A program made the translations under genes and the position numbers. Under the pieces are notes generated by a model that saw only the letters and a program-made list of their open reading frames with translations, had not been told where the DNA came from and searched no databases. Below are positions 7,514 through 17,749 of a DNA stretch of 37,509 nt, piece by piece. Every line of letters starts with the position of its first letter. Within the stretch, counting starts at the first letter, position 1. Origin of the DNA: JADFJB01 sp964464595. Its GTDB lineage: Bacteria > Zhuqueibacterota > JdFR-76 > DREG01. The stretch spans positions 1 through 37,509 of the forward strand of contig CAYXGW010000055.1 of the NCBI GenBank assembly GCA_964464595.1, in the 5' to 3' direction.

Positions 7514-10500
7514 TTATTTCAAGTATAACATTTTTCGTGTCTGTGAAAAGTTTTCTGCTGCTAATTGGTAAACATAAATTCCTGCCGCGACAAATTGGCC
7601 GGAGGAGTTTGTGCCATCCCAGGAAATTTGATATTTTCCGGATGGCTGCTCTCCCTGGTGTAACACTTTTATAACTTGCCCGAGTGTGTTGAAAATTGCC
7701 AGGGTTACATGGCTATCTTCAGGAAGATCGTATTCGATTGTGGTATTGGGATTAAACGGATTCGGATAATTTTGTCGTAAAGAATATACGGTTGGAAGAA
7801 TATTCGATCCTTTGAATTCGCTATCATAACCTAATTTGAATGCACCAAGCTTATTTGTAAAAGTCCTGATAGTATTTTTATCCGGGTTTACAGAACCTGG
7901 CAATGGCAGCCAATTTTCCCCCTGTTTTTGGAAAACAAATAACTTTTCAGAATCAGGATATTTTTTTGGATCAAAAGCGAATTCCATTTCAAAAATGTTT
8001 TCGAATTCATTTGCAGGACTAAAATGATAAATTCTTTCCTCGTTTATATCCTCATAATCTGCAAGAAAATACATTGCCGATTTTAAATCGTCTTTTTGAA
8101 TGTAGAGTTGAGCTTGTCCATCAAGAGAGTTAACGATTTTGGCTTCACCTGGCTTTGACAGGGTCACTGCAAAAGATCTCACTTGAACAGAATCGACACC
8201 GGAAATTAACCCTGTCGCTTTGGTGCGAATCGAATAAGTCCCGGAAGCTGTGAACTCAAACGCTGCTGAATAAGCGCTGATTGAATTTGGAATGAGTTGC
8301 ATGTTAAGAGAAGTCGTATCACTCCCGACCCAGGCTTTTACTTCCGGTTCTTCACGAAGTGACGTTTCCGAAATGACGACAATATCCGCATATTTTGAGG
8401 CTGCCGGGTTTTGCAGCACTGACGTTGCAATTGCCGGGGGAATAAGGGCGACGTTCGAATTCAAGCCATTATCCCATAAAAACTGTGCTGCTTCGGCGTT
8501 TGCAAACAATTCACTTGTGCTGGCTGCACCAATGACTGCAAAACCGATTTCAATGCTTTGATCCGGTTCTATCGTAAAGGGTCCGGTCGATGTCAACGTC
8601 GATACATCAGTGGTATCAATACTTTTCGTTTGAATACCGTTGCGTAAAAAATTCCATTTCTCTGAATTTGTAAATCCGTCACGACCGGCTCCGCCATAAA
8701 TGTCTTCATTGTCAATGGAACGATAGGATAAGTCTCCAATTGTGGTTAATAATTTTGTCGATGCGAGCAATGTTGGATTATTGATTGCGTTTTGGATATA
8801 GCCAATTTTCCTTTGATCATCAAATCGGGCATTATCCATTCCTGCATCCGTATTAATATCCCAATCGAAAAACAAGCCCGCAAAAATATTCGATAACGTA
8901 TTTGTTCCTACATTTTTAATATTATATCTATAAATGATAAAGTCATTGAACGGCGCTTCATTGTAAGTAAAGGTCGTTTGGCTTATATTCACTTGCAAAG
9001 GTGAAGAAGCAAAAGAATCATCCAATAAAACCGATCCTTCTTGATCAGAGAATTCTCCCGGTGAAACGATGTTCAAAGCAATTAGTGATTTAAAGTCATC
9101 ATCCTGTTCTGATTCTGTACCACCGCGAATACAATCGGAAAGTGTATTCACACCGGTGCCGATCATTAATCCGCCCTCGAAGAGCATATTTGTGCCATTG
9201 AAAACAAAACCATCACCAGGAGTATCATCCGAAAATCCGGCAAACCCGATATTACCCTGGGCAGTGATCGAGGTTAATAATGTACCGGTATCGTGAGACA
9301 AAATCTGGGGTGGGTTGGTCGTAATTTCGACAAAATCGCGATCAGAATAATTATCCGCCGATATGTCCGTGATGAATCTTAAAACTGTGCCTTCACTTAT
9401 GTCATTTTCAATTGCAAACTGAAAGGTTACTTCCACTGTGTCATTTTCGGCAAGAACAGTTATATTCGATGAGCTAATGATGATGGAAACATTTGCATCA
9501 AGTGAAACAATTGAAACGATAACATTAGAAGCATCTTTTAGGTAATTTATGTATTTAACTTTTAGATCGATTACCTCTTCAACTTCGATATTTCCTTCGC
9601 CGCTTGGTTCGGTGTAAGAAGCTCCCACAATTCGGATCGCGGGTGAATCCGACGCCAGAATCGCCGCCTGTGCGTCAACCCTGCCTTTGCCCATTAATCC
9701 AGTAAAACTGGCATTGAGTCCATCAATATTTAAGGCTGTGACCCTGATAGTTTCCCTTAATTGATCAACCGTATATTCCGGATGGAGCGTCTTTAACAAT
9801 CCAACCACTCCGGCAACCACCGGCGATGACATTGAAGTGCCTGAAATTCTGGCATATTGATTATCAGGGAAAGTACTCAAAATTGATGATCCCGGTGCGA
9901 ACACATCCACTGTAACGCCGTAGTTTGATGAGCTGGCTTTCCGATCTGTACTACCAACATTACCAACTGCCAACACGTGGTTATAGTTTGAAGGATAGTG
10001 TGGTTTCTCGTCAACATTTCTGCGGTCGTTGCCGGCGGCGCAAACTAAAAGAGAACCATTAGCGTAGGCAAAATCGACGACTTCCTGGAAAACGTTTGAG
10101 CGGAAATTACTGCCCCAACTGCAATTGATGATGTGCGCACCATTTTCTACGGCGTAAGTAATACCTTTAAAACTGGATTCCAAGGTACTATCATTAGATG
10201 CGCTCCTAGGCGCAATATTTACCGGCATGATAATACTGTTCCAGCTTACCCCAGAAACACCGATGTCGTTATTGGTAACCGCCGCAACGATACCCGCTAT
10301 ATGAGTGCCATGTAGTTCGAGACTTGGTTGAGAATCTCGTCCACTTGGGTCATTTGAGTCAGTCGCGAAATTCCAACCCCGAACATCATCTATAAACCCA
10401 TTACCATCGTCATCAATGCCATTCCCATCAATCTCATCTTCATTATTCCAGATGTTTGCTCCAAGATCTTCGTGGCGCCAATCAACACCGCCATCAACAA

Positions 10501-11029
10501 TAGCAATGATGACATTCCCCGTTTCACCTTTAACCGCATCCCAGGCTTGTAGTACATTTATTTGGCCAAGGTGGGGCTGCAGTGGGAATTGCGGATCGTT
10601 GGGTATTTCTTGAATTTTATCCATGAATAGAGGTTCGGCATATTCCACAAAAGGATTGTTTGCAAACTCTTTTGCTACAACGAAAGGATTTTCACCGCTG
10701 TCATATTTAAAATAATAGATTTTTCGTAATTCCTCGGCTTTCTTTTTTGTCGAAAATCGTAGAAAAGGAAACGTCTGATCGATGGCAGTAACCTGGTGTA
10801 TCCGGTTTAATTTGTCTAATGAGAAAATGCCGGTTAATGAGCTCCCTTTTGCCAGTGAAGTTTGATTTTTAAATTTCACTACAATCACATCGGGCTCGAT
10901 ATCCTGGAAAGAGCTTTTCTGTAGAGTAGTCCGGTCAGATTTTAATTTATCTGAAAATGGATTTGCCTGGATAGAACCAGTTATTAAGATGAAAAGTAAC
11001 ACCCAGAGTTTATTGGTAATCTTAGCCAT
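7514..11029 (-). CDS. Secreted subtilisin-like serine protease (S8) with type-A C-terminal sorting domain
   Basis: 1171 aa. A signal peptide (1-22) is followed by a propeptide-like region (about 45-135, DVIVVKFK). The S8 catalytic domain spans about 150-460: Asp in IAIVDGGVD (D179), His in HGTHIAGI (H240), oxyanion Asn in AAGND (N334) and Ser in GTSMSSP (S399). An acidic Asp/Asn-rich segment near 196-216 looks like a calcium site. Beta-rich domains fill about 465-1080. The last ~85 residues are a FlgD-Ig-like sorting domain with NYPNPFNP and ending GIYVYQL…MLYLK, typical of proteins exported by a type IX-like route in FCB/KSB1 bacteria. The start has GTAGGA just upstream. It is a degradative exoprotease by family; the substrate is unknown. 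Confidence 0.92.
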   Translation of the reverse strand: MAKITNKLWVLLFILITGSIQANPFSDKLKSDRTTLQKSSFQDIEPDVIVVKFKNQTSLAKGSSLTGIFSLDKLNRIHQVTAIDQTFPFLRFSTKKKAEELRKIYYFKYDSGENPFVVAKEFANNPFVEYAEPLFMDKIQEIPNDPQFPLQPHLGQINVLQAWDAVKGETGNVIIAIVDGGVDWRHEDLGANIWNNEDEIDGNGIDDDGNGFIDDVRGWNFATDSNDPSGRDSQPSLELHGTHIAGIVAAVTNNDIGVSGVSWNSIIMPVNIAPRSASNDSTLESSFKGITYAVENGAHIINCSWGSNFRSNVFQEVVDFAYANGSLLVCAAGNDRRNVDEKPHYPSNYNHVLAVGNVGSTDRKASSSNYGVTVDVFAPGSSILSTFPDNQYARISGTSMSSPVVAGVVGLLKTLHPEYTVDQLRETIRVTALNIDGLNASFTGLMGKGRVDAQAAILASDSPAIRIVGASYTEPSGEGNIEVEEVIDLKVKYINYLKDASNVIVSIVSLDANVSIIISSSNITVLAENDTVEVTFQFAIENDISEGTVLRFITDISADNYSDRDFVEITTNPPQILSHDTGTLLTSITAQGNIGFAGFSDDTPGDGFVFNGTNMLFEGGLMIGTGVNTLSDCIRGGTESEQDDDFKSLIALNIVSPGEFSDQEGSVLLDDSFASSPLQVNISQTTFTYNEAPFNDFIIYRYNIKNVGTNTLSNIFAGLFFDWDINTDAGMDNARFDDQRKIGYIQNAINNPTLLASTKLLTTIGDLSYRSIDNEDIYGGAGRDGFTNSEKWNFLRNGIQTKSIDTTDVSTLTSTGPFTIEPDQSIEIGFAVIGAASTSELFANAEAAQFLWDNGLNSNVALIPPAIATSVLQNPAASKYADIVVISETSLREEPEVKAWVGSDTTSLNMQLIPNSISAYSAAFEFTASGTYSIRTKATGLISGVDSVQVRSFAVTLSKPGEAKIVNSLDGQAQLYIQKDDLKSAMYFLADYEDINEERIYHFSPANEFENIFEMEFAFDPKKYPDSEKLFVFQKQGENWLPLPGSVNPDKNTIRTFTNKLGAFKLGYDSEFKGSNILPTVYSLRQNYPNPFNPNTTIEYDLPEDSHVTLAIFNTLGQVIKVLHQGEQPSGKYQISWDGTNSSGQFVAAGIYVYQLAAENFSQTRKMLYLK

Positions 11030-11181
11030 AAAATCCTACCTTTTAAAATTGGATAGAGGTTAGAGAAAATTGTTGTGATTTCCAAGATATAAATCCAAAA
11101 CATTTATAGCGAGTAAAAATTGCAATCCTCTTTAATTTTATTAGAATTATCTAAGCGCATTTTAAGGCAAGGTAAAATAAA

Positions 11182-11607
11182 TTGAAAATCAATCATTTTT
11201 TTGTTGCCATACCTCTTATTTGTGGTTTTTTTGCTTGTGAAGAAACTTCCATATCGAATTCACCTGTTGAAAAGAAATTAACTCTAAATGATACTTTATT
11301 AATTGCCTACCAGGATACACTCAGGACTACGGATGAAAATAGTTGGCTCACATTTTCTTCGCTTGTATCAGATTCCCGTTGTGCCATCAATGTTGTTTGT
11401 GTTTGGGCCGGTAATGCTGAAATCTCCTTGACTTTTTTTAATGGAATAAAAATCGCCAGTTTCAACTTAAATACTCACTCACGTTCTGTTGGGGATACGA
11501 CTATACTTGGATTCAATTTTGCTTTGCTGAATGTTGACCCATATCCTCATATTGATAGTTTATATACTCCTAATGATTATTCTGTTAGAGTGCTCGTGAC
11601 CCAATAA
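11182..11607 (+). CDS. Small Cys-pair lipoprotein, function unknown
   Basis: 141 aa from a TTG start with AAGG upstream. The signal ends in GFFAC (C19), a plausible though not ideal lipobox. The core has the pattern DSRC…VVCVWAGNAEI (C67, C73), which I recall from a family of small secreted proteins sharing 'SRCP..V.CVWAG'; the two cysteines may form a disulfide. The rest looks like beta strands. It is divergent from the subtilase and upstream of the M16 genes. Function not recognised. Confidence 0.65.
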   Translation: MKINHFFVAIPLICGFFACEETSISNSPVEKKLTLNDTLLIAYQDTLRTTDENSWLTFSSLVSDSRCAINVVCVWAGNAEISLTFFNGIKIASFNLNTHSRSVGDTTILGFNFALLNVDPYPHIDSLYTPNDYSVRVLVTQ

Positions 11608-11684
11608 TAAAAAACAATTGAATTGATGAAACTCTGAATTTCATAATATCGTAAGCTTATACTTTTATGATTCCAACGAGTTTC

Positions 11685-11713
11685 TCAACAAATTCATAAA
11701 AATCATATATAAT
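11685..11713 (+). promoter_or_regulatory. Sigma-70-like promoter candidate for the first M16 gene
   Basis: TCAACA (11685-11690, 4/6 of the -35 consensus) and a perfect TATAAT (11708-11713) are separated by 17 bp, 47 bp before the ATG at 11760. Confidence 0.4.
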
Positions 11714-11759
11714 CATCAAATTAACTGTACTATTCTTAATAAATTTGAGGAGTTGTAAT

Positions 11760-14537
11760 ATGCATAGATCTTTTAGGTTCACGATTTTAGGAAGCCTGGT
11801 TTTTTGCCTGATTCTATCCGGTTTTGTTCTGGCCGGTACTTTGGGATCGGATGACAAAATGGAAATTGATATTCCATACCAGAAATTTGTTTTAAATAAT
11901 GGGTTAACCTTAATCGTTCATGAGGACCATAAAGCCCCGATCATAGCTGTAAATGTCTGGTATCATGTCGGCTCAAAAAATGAAAAACCCGGTAAAACCG
12001 GTTTTGCCCATCTTTTCGAGCATCTCATGTTCAACGGCAGTGAGAATTTTGATGACGATTATTTTCAAGCTCTGGAAAGCGTTGGCGCTACGGATTTGAA
12101 TGGAACTACGAATCCTGATCGAACCAATTATTTTCAAAACGTTCCTACTTCCGCATTTGATTTGGCATTGTGGATGGAGTCGGATCGCATGGGACATTTG
12201 CTCGGCGTGATTACCCAGGAGAAACTTGATGAACAGCGCGGCGTCGTTCAAAATGAAAAAAGACAAGGGGAAAATCAACCTTATGGCAAGACTCGTCAAC
12301 TTCTAACTGAAAACACATATCCTGTCGGCCATCCATATTCCTGGACGACCATTGGCTCGATGGAAGACCTGGATGCTGCCTCACTTGATGATGTTCATGA
12401 ATGGTTCAAAACTTATTATGGCACTGCAAATGCAGTATTAGTGATTGCAGGAGATGTGAAAACTGATGAGATCAAAAGCAAGGTAGAGCAATATTTTGGT
12501 AGTATTGCTTCGGGTCCTCCCGTGACGAAACAAGACGCCTGGATCGCTAAAATGACCGGGACTCACCGACAGCGAACCGAAGATCGCGTTCCGCAAGCCA
12601 GAATCTACAAGGTCTGGAATGTACCGCAAAGGGGTTCGGCGGATGCCACATATCTCGACCTGGTTACAGATATTTTAGCAGCAGGTAAAACATCCCGTTT
12701 ATATAAAAGATTAATTTACGATGACCAGATTGCTACCAATGTGAGCGCATACATTAGTTACAGAGAACTTGGCAGCCAAGTGACTATCCGGGGCACTGCT
12801 CGACCTGGTGAAGATTTAGCCAAAATTGAACAAGCTATCGATGAAGAACTGGCTACATTATTAGCTGAAGGGCCAACAGAAGAAGAAGTCAACCGCATTA
12901 GGGTAGGTTACATTTCGAACTTTATCCGCGGCATCGAGAGGATCGGCGGTTTTGGCGGGAAATCCGATATCCTTGCACAAAACGAAGTATACGGTGGAAG
13001 TCCTGATTTTTATAAGACATCCTTAAAACGAGTACGTGAAGTAACAAGTAAACAACTTCACGATGCAGCCAAAAAGTGGTTATCCGACGGTGTTTTTATC
13101 CTGGAAGTTCATCCTTTCCCAGAATATATGGTTGCTCAAACCGATGTCGATCGTTCCAAGTTACCGGAAACCGGCAAAGCGCCAACGGTTAAATTTCCAG
13201 ATCTGGAAAGGGCGACTCTTTCCAATGGTTTAAAAATTATTTTTGCGGAAAGACATGCTGTTCCGGTCGTCAATTTTAATTTACTGCTAGATGACGGCTA
13301 TGCCGCCGATCAATACGCTACGCCGGGCACAGCAAATCTAACCCTGGACATGCTCGACGAAGGCACAAAAAACAGGTCGGCGCTTGAAATCAGTCAGCAG
13401 TTATCCATGGTTGGCGCACGATTGAGTACCGGCTCAAATTTAGACATGTCCAACGTCTATCTCTCCGCACTTAAATCAAACCTGGATGCCTCTTTAGATA
13501 TTTATGCTGATGTGATATTGAATCCGTCCTTTCCAAAATCCGATTTTGAACGGCTACAGAAACAGACGTTGGCCCGGATTCAAAGAGAAAAAGCAACGCC
13601 CATCCAGATGGCGCTTCGTGTTTTTCCCAAGTTACTTTATGGTGAAGACCATGCTTATGGCAATCCACTTACCGGATCGGGAATGGAAACCTCTGTTTCA
13701 GAGCTTTCGACCAAGGATTTGGAGAAATTTCACAAATCCTGGTTCAAGCCCAATAATGCTACTCTCATAATAGTGGGTGATACTCAATTAAACGAGATCC
13801 AACCAAAGCTCGAAAAGCTGTTCAAAAAATGGAAACAGGGCAATTCGCCAGAGAAAAATATCAGCAGTGTAGAAAATGCAAAGTCTGTGGTTTATTTAAT
13901 GGATCGACCCGGTTCTTTACAGTCCATAATTTTAGCAGGCTACCTTACATTGCCCAAAGCGAATCCCAACGAAGAAGCCATTCAAATGATGAACAACATC
14001 CTTGGTGGTGAATTTACATCGCGGATCAACATGAACCTGCGGGAAGATAAACATTGGGCTTATGGCGCCTTTACGTTTTTATGGGATGCTCGCGGACAAC
14101 GGCCTTTCATTGTTTATGCGCCGGTTCAAACCGATAAAACCAAGGAATCGATGGTCGAGATATCCAAAGAGTTGACCGAGGTTATCGGAACCCGTCCGCC
14201 AACCGCAGAAGAATTTACCAAGACGCAAAAGAACAGTGTACTGAAGTTGCCGGGTTTATGGGAAACGATTGGTTCAGTCGGTGGTTCAATCTCGGAAATA
14301 GTGCGGTTTGGATATCCGGATAATTATTACCAGACATATCCTGAGAAAATCCGCTCATTAAAATTGAATGAAATTATCTCTGCAGCAAAAACCGTTGTTC
14401 AACCTGATAACTTAATCTGGATTGTTGTCGGCGACCGTGAAAAAATTGAAGCTGGCATAAGAGAATTAGGCTACAGTGACATCCGCTTAATCGATGCTGA
14501 TGGCAACACGGTTGAGGACGTTACGCAGATGAATTAA
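11760..14537 (+). CDS. Exported M16 zinc metallopeptidase (pitrilysin/PqqL family)
   Basis: 925 aa from the ATG at 11760, which has GAGGAG seven bases upstream; an in-frame TTG at 11745 overlaps that ribosome site and is rejected. Signal peptide at about 1-26. The first M16 half has the inverted zinc motif HLFEH (84-88) and the downstream Glu ligand in VVQNEKRQ (E166). A second homologous half (from about 475) lacks HxxEH and carries the REDKHWAYGAF region typical of the substrate-binding half. Peptidases of this family close around and degrade peptides; export suggests the periplasm. Its length matches two-repeat M16 enzymes. It is followed by a terminator and a second M16 gene. Confidence 0.92.
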   Translation: MHRSFRFTILGSLVFCLILSGFVLAGTLGSDDKMEIDIPYQKFVLNNGLTLIVHEDHKAPIIAVNVWYHVGSKNEKPGKTGFAHLFEHLMFNGSENFDDDYFQALESVGATDLNGTTNPDRTNYFQNVPTSAFDLALWMESDRMGHLLGVITQEKLDEQRGVVQNEKRQGENQPYGKTRQLLTENTYPVGHPYSWTTIGSMEDLDAASLDDVHEWFKTYYGTANAVLVIAGDVKTDEIKSKVEQYFGSIASGPPVTKQDAWIAKMTGTHRQRTEDRVPQARIYKVWNVPQRGSADATYLDLVTDILAAGKTSRLYKRLIYDDQIATNVSAYISYRELGSQVTIRGTARPGEDLAKIEQAIDEELATLLAEGPTEEEVNRIRVGYISNFIRGIERIGGFGGKSDILAQNEVYGGSPDFYKTSLKRVREVTSKQLHDAAKKWLSDGVFILEVHPFPEYMVAQTDVDRSKLPETGKAPTVKFPDLERATLSNGLKIIFAERHAVPVVNFNLLLDDGYAADQYATPGTANLTLDMLDEGTKNRSALEISQQLSMVGARLSTGSNLDMSNVYLSALKSNLDASLDIYADVILNPSFPKSDFERLQKQTLARIQREKATPIQMALRVFPKLLYGEDHAYGNPLTGSGMETSVSELSTKDLEKFHKSWFKPNNATLIIVGDTQLNEIQPKLEKLFKKWKQGNSPEKNISSVENAKSVVYLMDRPGSLQSIILAGYLTLPKANPNEEAIQMMNNILGGEFTSRINMNLREDKHWAYGAFTFLWDARGQRPFIVYAPVQTDKTKESMVEISKELTEVIGTRPPTAEEFTKTQKNSVLKLPGLWETIGSVGGSISEIVRFGYPDNYYQTYPEKIRSLKLNEIISAAKTVVQPDNLIWIVVGDREKIEAGIRELGYSDIRLIDADGNTVEDVTQMN

Positions 14538-14557
14538 TCAACACTGAAGAATTTTAG

Positions 14558-14599
14558 AAAAAAAGCCTGAATTGAATTTACCAGTTCGGGCTTTTTATT
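14558..14599 (+). terminator. Rho-independent terminator after the first M16 gene
   Basis: AAGCCTGAA (14563-14571) pairs with TTCGGGCTT (14585-14593) with one T-G pair, flanked by A and T runs, 20 bp after the stop. Confidence 0.8.
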
Positions 14600-14742
14600 T
14601 GTTTATTTTTGCTTTATCATTGGGATTTATATATATTAAAATTTATGAAATTCATCCACACCTTGGAACAATCCACAAGTTTAAAAATACATTCCCACAA
14701 TAGGTGTCAAAATCATTATTCATTTTATCAAAAGGAGATAAT

Positions 14743-17598
14743 ATGAGATCCAAAATTGTTAGCGGTTTAGCAGCATTGTTTTTGGTTGCATGTACCAGCC
14801 AGTATGCCGGTGATAAAACATCACTGAAAATCGATTATGAAAGCTACAAGCTGGATAACGGACTGGAGATTGTCCTGCATGAGGATAAATCCGATCCGAT
14901 TGCGACTGTTGCTATTGTTTACCATGTGGGTTCCAACCGGGAAATAAAAGGCAGAACGGGATTTGCTCACCTGTTTGAGCATATGCTATTCCAGGAATCA
15001 CAACATGTGGGACAAGATCAATTTTTCAAGAAAATTCAGGATGCCGGTGGAACATTGAATGGCGGCACCTGGCAGGATGGCACGGTTTATTATGAAGTCG
15101 TTCCCAAGAATGCACTTGAAATGGCGCTATGGCTGGAATCAGATCGGATGGGGTTCCTGCTAAGTACTGTGACCCAGGACGCTTTCATCAATCAACAGGA
15201 AGTTGTTCAGAACGAAAAAAGGCAGCGTGTTGACAACCGCCCATATGGCCATACAAGTTATGTAATTGGCAAATGTTTGTACCCGGAAGAACATCCATAC
15301 AACTGGCAGGTTATCGGTGAATTGGCAGACCTGAAAAATGCTGATTTGCAGGATGTGAAAGATTTCTATACCAAATGGTATGGCCCCAATAATGCAACTA
15401 TGGTAATCGCAGGCGATTACGACAAAAATCAGGTGAAAGAATGGGTTGAAAAATATTTTGGCGAAATCAAATCGTCTGATCCAGTTACTGATCGTGAGCC
15501 TATGAATGTTACTTTGGAGAGTTCAAAACGAGTTTATCATGAAGATAATTTTGCCAAATCACCGGAATTGAATATGGTATTCCCAACAATCGAAGAATAT
15601 AGCAAAGACGCTTATGCATTAGCTCTTCTGAGTGATCTGCTTGCGGATGGTAAAAAAGCCCCATTGTACAAGGTTTTGGTTGAAGAAAAGAAATTAGCAC
15701 CATCTGTCTCGGCATTTCAATCCAGCAGCGAACTGGCAGGTTATTTTCGAATTCGAATTCGATCCTTTCCGAATAAGAATTTAAGTGAAGTAGAAGTCGC
15801 AATTTTTGAAGCCTTAAAAAAATTCGAGGATGAAGGCTTTACGGAAATGGATCTGGCAAGAATTAAAGCCAAACTGGAAACGCGCTTTTACAACCAAATT
15901 TCAAGTATTTTTTTCAAAGCGTATCAACTCGCAGCATACAACGAGTATGCCAGCTCACCAGGCTTTATTTCACAGGATTTACAGTATTCCCTAAACGTTA
16001 CATCAGAAGATATTTTGAGGGTTTACAATACCTACATCAAAGACAAACCCTTTGTTTTGACCAGCTTTGTTCCCAAAGGTAAAACCGAACTTATTGCCGA
16101 AAATTCCGAGAAATTCCCGGTAGTAGAAGAAGCTATCGTCAAAATGAAGAAAGAAGAGAAAAAGGCGGCAACCGAAGCGATGGAGATAGTTAAAATTCCT
16201 ACCAGTTTCGATCGTAGCATCGAACCTGTAAAAGGATCCAGCCCGGAGCTTACTATACCGACAATCTGGCAAGAAGAACTTGATAATGGTTTGAAAGTCC
16301 TGGGGATTGAGCATGATGAGCTTCCGTTGATTCAGTTTTCATTGACTTTAAAAGGTGGAATGCTGATGGATCAGATGGACAAAATCGGAGTTGCCAACCT
16401 GATGACGGATATCATGATGGAAGGCACCAAAAACAAAACACCGGTTGAACTGGAAGAAGCCATAGACGGACTGGGCTCTAGCATAAATATGTTCACATCA
16501 AAGACATCTATCGTCATCCAGGCAAATATGCTTGCCTCCAAGTTTGAGGAGACTTACGCCCTCGTCGAAGAAATTTTACTCGAGCCACGATGGGATGAAA
16601 AAGAATTCGCCAGGGTAAAAGACCAAACCATCGAGACTATCAACCGAAGAAAAGCAAATCCCTCCGCAATTGCAAGCGAAGTATTCTCCAAACTTGTGTA
16701 TGGTAAGGGTCACATCCTTGCCAATTCTTCTTTAGGTACGACAGAGATTGTGGAGCAGATCACCATCGATGATCAGAAAAGTTACTATGAAAATTGTTTT
16801 TCTCCGTCTATTGCACATATAGCAATTGCGGGCAATATCTCCAAATCAAGGGCGATGAAAGCTTTTAAATCACTGGAAGAAAAATGGATGGCCAAGGAGA
16901 TAGAATTTACCCATTACGAGAATCCGCCGAAACGGGATAATGCCACTATTTATTTTGTCGATGTGCCAAAAGCCAAGCAGTCGCAGATAAGAATTGGGTA
17001 CCTGGCGTTGGCGCAAACAGATCCTGATTACTATGCGGCAACTGTGATGAATTATAAGTTAGGCGGTAGTTTCAGCGGATTTTTGAACCTGATCCTCCGT
17101 GAAGAAAAAGGCTATACCTATGGCGCCAGAAGCAGATTTTCCGGTGGTGTTTATCCGGGTCCATTTGCTGCTACATCAAGTGTAAGAAGTAATGCCACTT
17201 TTGAATCGATGGAAATATTTATCGAAGAATTGAATAAGTACCGTGAAGTTATTTCGGAAGATGATTTGCAATTTACTAAAAATGCATTGATCCTATCGAA
17301 TTCCCGTCGTTTCGAAACCCTGGGTGCGCTACGTGGAATGCTGAATAACATTGCAACCTACAATAAACCAGTAGATTATATCAATGATGAAGAAGCTGTG
17401 GTCCGCAACATGACGGTGGAAAGCCACAATAAACTGGCGCAGAAATACTTGGTACCGAATAAAATGATTTACCTGGTAGTCGGCGATGCTGAAACTCAGT
17501 TAGATGCATTGAAAAAATTAGGTTTAGGCGATCCAATCCTGTTAGATACTTCTGGTAATCCCGTTCAACATCATATTAGTTTTAATCTGGATGAATAA
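14743..17598 (+). CDS. M16 zinc metallopeptidase lipoprotein
   Basis: 951 aa from the ATG at 14743, preceded by AAAGGAG; a GTG at 14704 is in frame but has no ribosome site. The signal ends in a lipobox LVAC (C17), so the enzyme is probably a membrane-anchored lipoprotein. The zinc motif HLFEH (76-80) and Glu ligand in VVQNEKRQ (E158) are both intact. A Lys/Glu-rich linker (about 460-485) separates it from the second M16 half, which has REEKGYTYGARSRF but no zinc motif. It is a paralogue of the upstream gene, with its own terminator. Unlike many tandem M16 pairs, neither partner has lost its metal site, so both should be active. Confidence 0.92.
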   Translation: MRSKIVSGLAALFLVACTSQYAGDKTSLKIDYESYKLDNGLEIVLHEDKSDPIATVAIVYHVGSNREIKGRTGFAHLFEHMLFQESQHVGQDQFFKKIQDAGGTLNGGTWQDGTVYYEVVPKNALEMALWLESDRMGFLLSTVTQDAFINQQEVVQNEKRQRVDNRPYGHTSYVIGKCLYPEEHPYNWQVIGELADLKNADLQDVKDFYTKWYGPNNATMVIAGDYDKNQVKEWVEKYFGEIKSSDPVTDREPMNVTLESSKRVYHEDNFAKSPELNMVFPTIEEYSKDAYALALLSDLLADGKKAPLYKVLVEEKKLAPSVSAFQSSSELAGYFRIRIRSFPNKNLSEVEVAIFEALKKFEDEGFTEMDLARIKAKLETRFYNQISSIFFKAYQLAAYNEYASSPGFISQDLQYSLNVTSEDILRVYNTYIKDKPFVLTSFVPKGKTELIAENSEKFPVVEEAIVKMKKEEKKAATEAMEIVKIPTSFDRSIEPVKGSSPELTIPTIWQEELDNGLKVLGIEHDELPLIQFSLTLKGGMLMDQMDKIGVANLMTDIMMEGTKNKTPVELEEAIDGLGSSINMFTSKTSIVIQANMLASKFEETYALVEEILLEPRWDEKEFARVKDQTIETINRRKANPSAIASEVFSKLVYGKGHILANSSLGTTEIVEQITIDDQKSYYENCFSPSIAHIAIAGNISKSRAMKAFKSLEEKWMAKEIEFTHYENPPKRDNATIYFVDVPKAKQSQIRIGYLALAQTDPDYYAATVMNYKLGGSFSGFLNLILREEKGYTYGARSRFSGGVYPGPFAATSSVRSNATFESMEIFIEELNKYREVISEDDLQFTKNALILSNSRRFETLGALRGMLNNIATYNKPVDYINDEEAVVRNMTVESHNKLAQKYLVPNKMIYLVVGDAETQLDALKKLGLGDPILLDTSGNPVQHHISFNLDE

Positions 17599-17623
17599 TA
17601 AAAGATAGACCTTATTTAGCACC

Positions 17624-17653
17624 AAAAGGGTGGCTTTTTGCCACCCTTTTTTT
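17624..17653 (+). terminator. Strong rho-independent terminator after the second M16 gene
   Basis: AAAAGGGTGGC (17624-17634), a TTTTT loop, and GCCACCCTTTT (17640-17650) form a perfect 11-bp stem followed by more T residues. Confidence 0.92.
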
Positions 17654-17749
17654 ATTTTTCCTAATTTTTTCTTGTTGTTTTAATTACCATCTTTAATTTA
17701 TACCAAAACACGTTAGATATTGATTAAATACTAATTCAAAGGTAGAAGA

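Noticed and set aside
11745..11759. TTG start for the first M16 gene
   Set aside because: It falls on the ribosome binding site of the better ATG at 11760.
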